NCBI GenBank assembly: GCA_019246495.1
Contig: JAFAQI010000097.1
Coordinates: 1-5,755, forward strand
Direction: 5' to 3'
Length of the DNA stretch: 5,755 bases
Source of the DNA: Frankiales bacterium
GTDB lineage: Bacteria; Actinomycetota; Actinomycetes; JAFAQI01
This document shows, one piece after another, positions 5,430-5,755 of this stretch. The notes beneath the pieces were generated by a model. The model was given only the letters and a program-made list of their open reading frames with translations. It searched no databases and was not told the origin of the DNA. Positions within the stretch are counted from its first letter, which is position 1; the number at the start of each line of letters is the position of its first letter. A program made the translations under genes and the position numbers.

Positions 5430-5755
5430 GTGGACGAGGCGGTGGCGACGCGGCGGTGGCGGCCGGCGGTTCCCGTCTCGGTGAGCCTGCTGCTCGGTCA
5501 GTTGCAGCGCGGGGCGGGTGATCCCACCCAGCGCCGTGACGGCGCCGGCGGCCTGTGGCGGACGAGCCTGACGCCGGACGGGCCGGCGTCGCTGCGGCTC
5601 ACCGTCGACGGCGCCGAGGTCGCTGCCGCTGCGTGGGGACCGGGAGCGCGTTGGCTTCTCGATCAGGCACCCCGGCTGCTCGGCGGCGACGACGACCCCA
5701 CCGGGTTCGTGCCGCAGCACGACGCGATCGAGCGGTCGGCCCGGTCGGCACCGCA
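5430..5755 (+). CDS. AlkA-type DNA-3-methyladenine glycosylase 2 family protein (3' end missing)
   Basis: Only the first 108 or so codons are in the window and the frame stays open to the end. The visible part resembles the N-terminal domain of actinobacterial AlkA-like glycosylases. It opens with RRWRPAVPVSVSLLLGQLQRG (near residues 8-28), followed by GDPTQR (30-35), LWRT (42-45), a beta-rich stretch with SLRLTVDGAEVAAAAWGPG (54-72), then the helix WLLDQAPRLLGG and DDDPTGFVPQH (87-97). The helix-hairpin-helix domain and catalytic Asp, which would remove alkylated bases such as 3-methyladenine in base-excision repair, should lie beyond the window. The start is uncertain: the GTG at 5430 and the in-frame GTG at 5442 both lack a well-placed Shine-Dalgarno site, and a TTG at 5415 is also in frame. 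The message may therefore be leaderless. It is divergent from the DUF3105 gene across a 78-base gap. No functional link to its neighbours is evident. Confidence 0.8.
   Translation, partial: MDEAVATRRWRPAVPVSVSLLLGQLQRGAGDPTQRRDGAGGLWRTSLTPDGPASLRLTVDGAEVAAAAWGPGARWLLDQAPRLLGGDDDPTGFVPQHDAIERSARSAP

Noticed and set aside
5352..5720. N-terminal extension of the DUF3105 reading frame back to an ATG at 5720 (425 residues)
   Set aside because: The added 123 residues are Arg/Pro/Gly-rich low complexity, lie antisense to the recognisable glycosylase, and precede a good Shine-Dalgarno/GTG start at 5351.
1..5755. Search for CRISPR arrays, tRNA/rRNA genes, insertion sequences, attachment sites and defence genes
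   Set aside because: No regularly spaced direct repeats, RNA gene signatures, transposase motifs or terminal inverted repeats were seen, and coding density is that of an ordinary chromosomal region.

Overview
The window is GC-rich chromosomal DNA from an actinobacterium. The evidence is the strong G/C bias at third codon positions, GTG as the likely start of every gene whose start is visible, and protein families typical of that phylum: a PGRP-type amidase with Ig-like tails, a ManB-type GDP-mannose pyrophosphorylase and a DUF3105 membrane protein. The genus cannot be fixed from the sequence. The gene set would fit a Frankiales/Jatrophihabitans/Nakamurella-like or related lineage, but that is inference.

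Layout. Bases 1-2135 (+) hold the 3' part of a secreted PGRP/Amidase_2 N-acetylmuramoyl-L-alanine amidase, followed by an FlgD-like module and about five divergent beta-sandwich repeats; its N-terminus lies outside the window. After an 87-base gap with an inverted repeat and a possible -10 element come a GT4 glycosyltransferase (2223-3350, +) and, 16 bases later, a mannose-1-phosphate guanylyltransferase of ManB type (3367-4434, +). These two probably form one transcription unit. Convergent to them, with only 8 bases between the stop codons, is a DUF3105 single-pass membrane protein (4443-5351, -). A 78-base divergent intergenic region then leads into the 5' end of an AlkA-type DNA-3-methyladenine glycosylase (5430 to the window end, +).

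How the genes fit together. ManB makes GDP-mannose, and the adjacent GT4 enzyme is a reasonable candidate user of that or a related sugar nucleotide. With the peptidoglycan amidase upstream, the left part of the window looks like a cell-envelope locus. The DUF3105 protein is also predicted to face outward but has no established function. The glycosylase is a DNA repair gene and probably only a neighbour.

There is no mobile element, CRISPR array, RNA gene or obvious new defence or biosynthetic system. No stretch over 300 bases lacks a gene. The points most worth a second look are the repeat architecture of the amidase tail and the conserved-looking His/Cys set in the DUF3105 protein.
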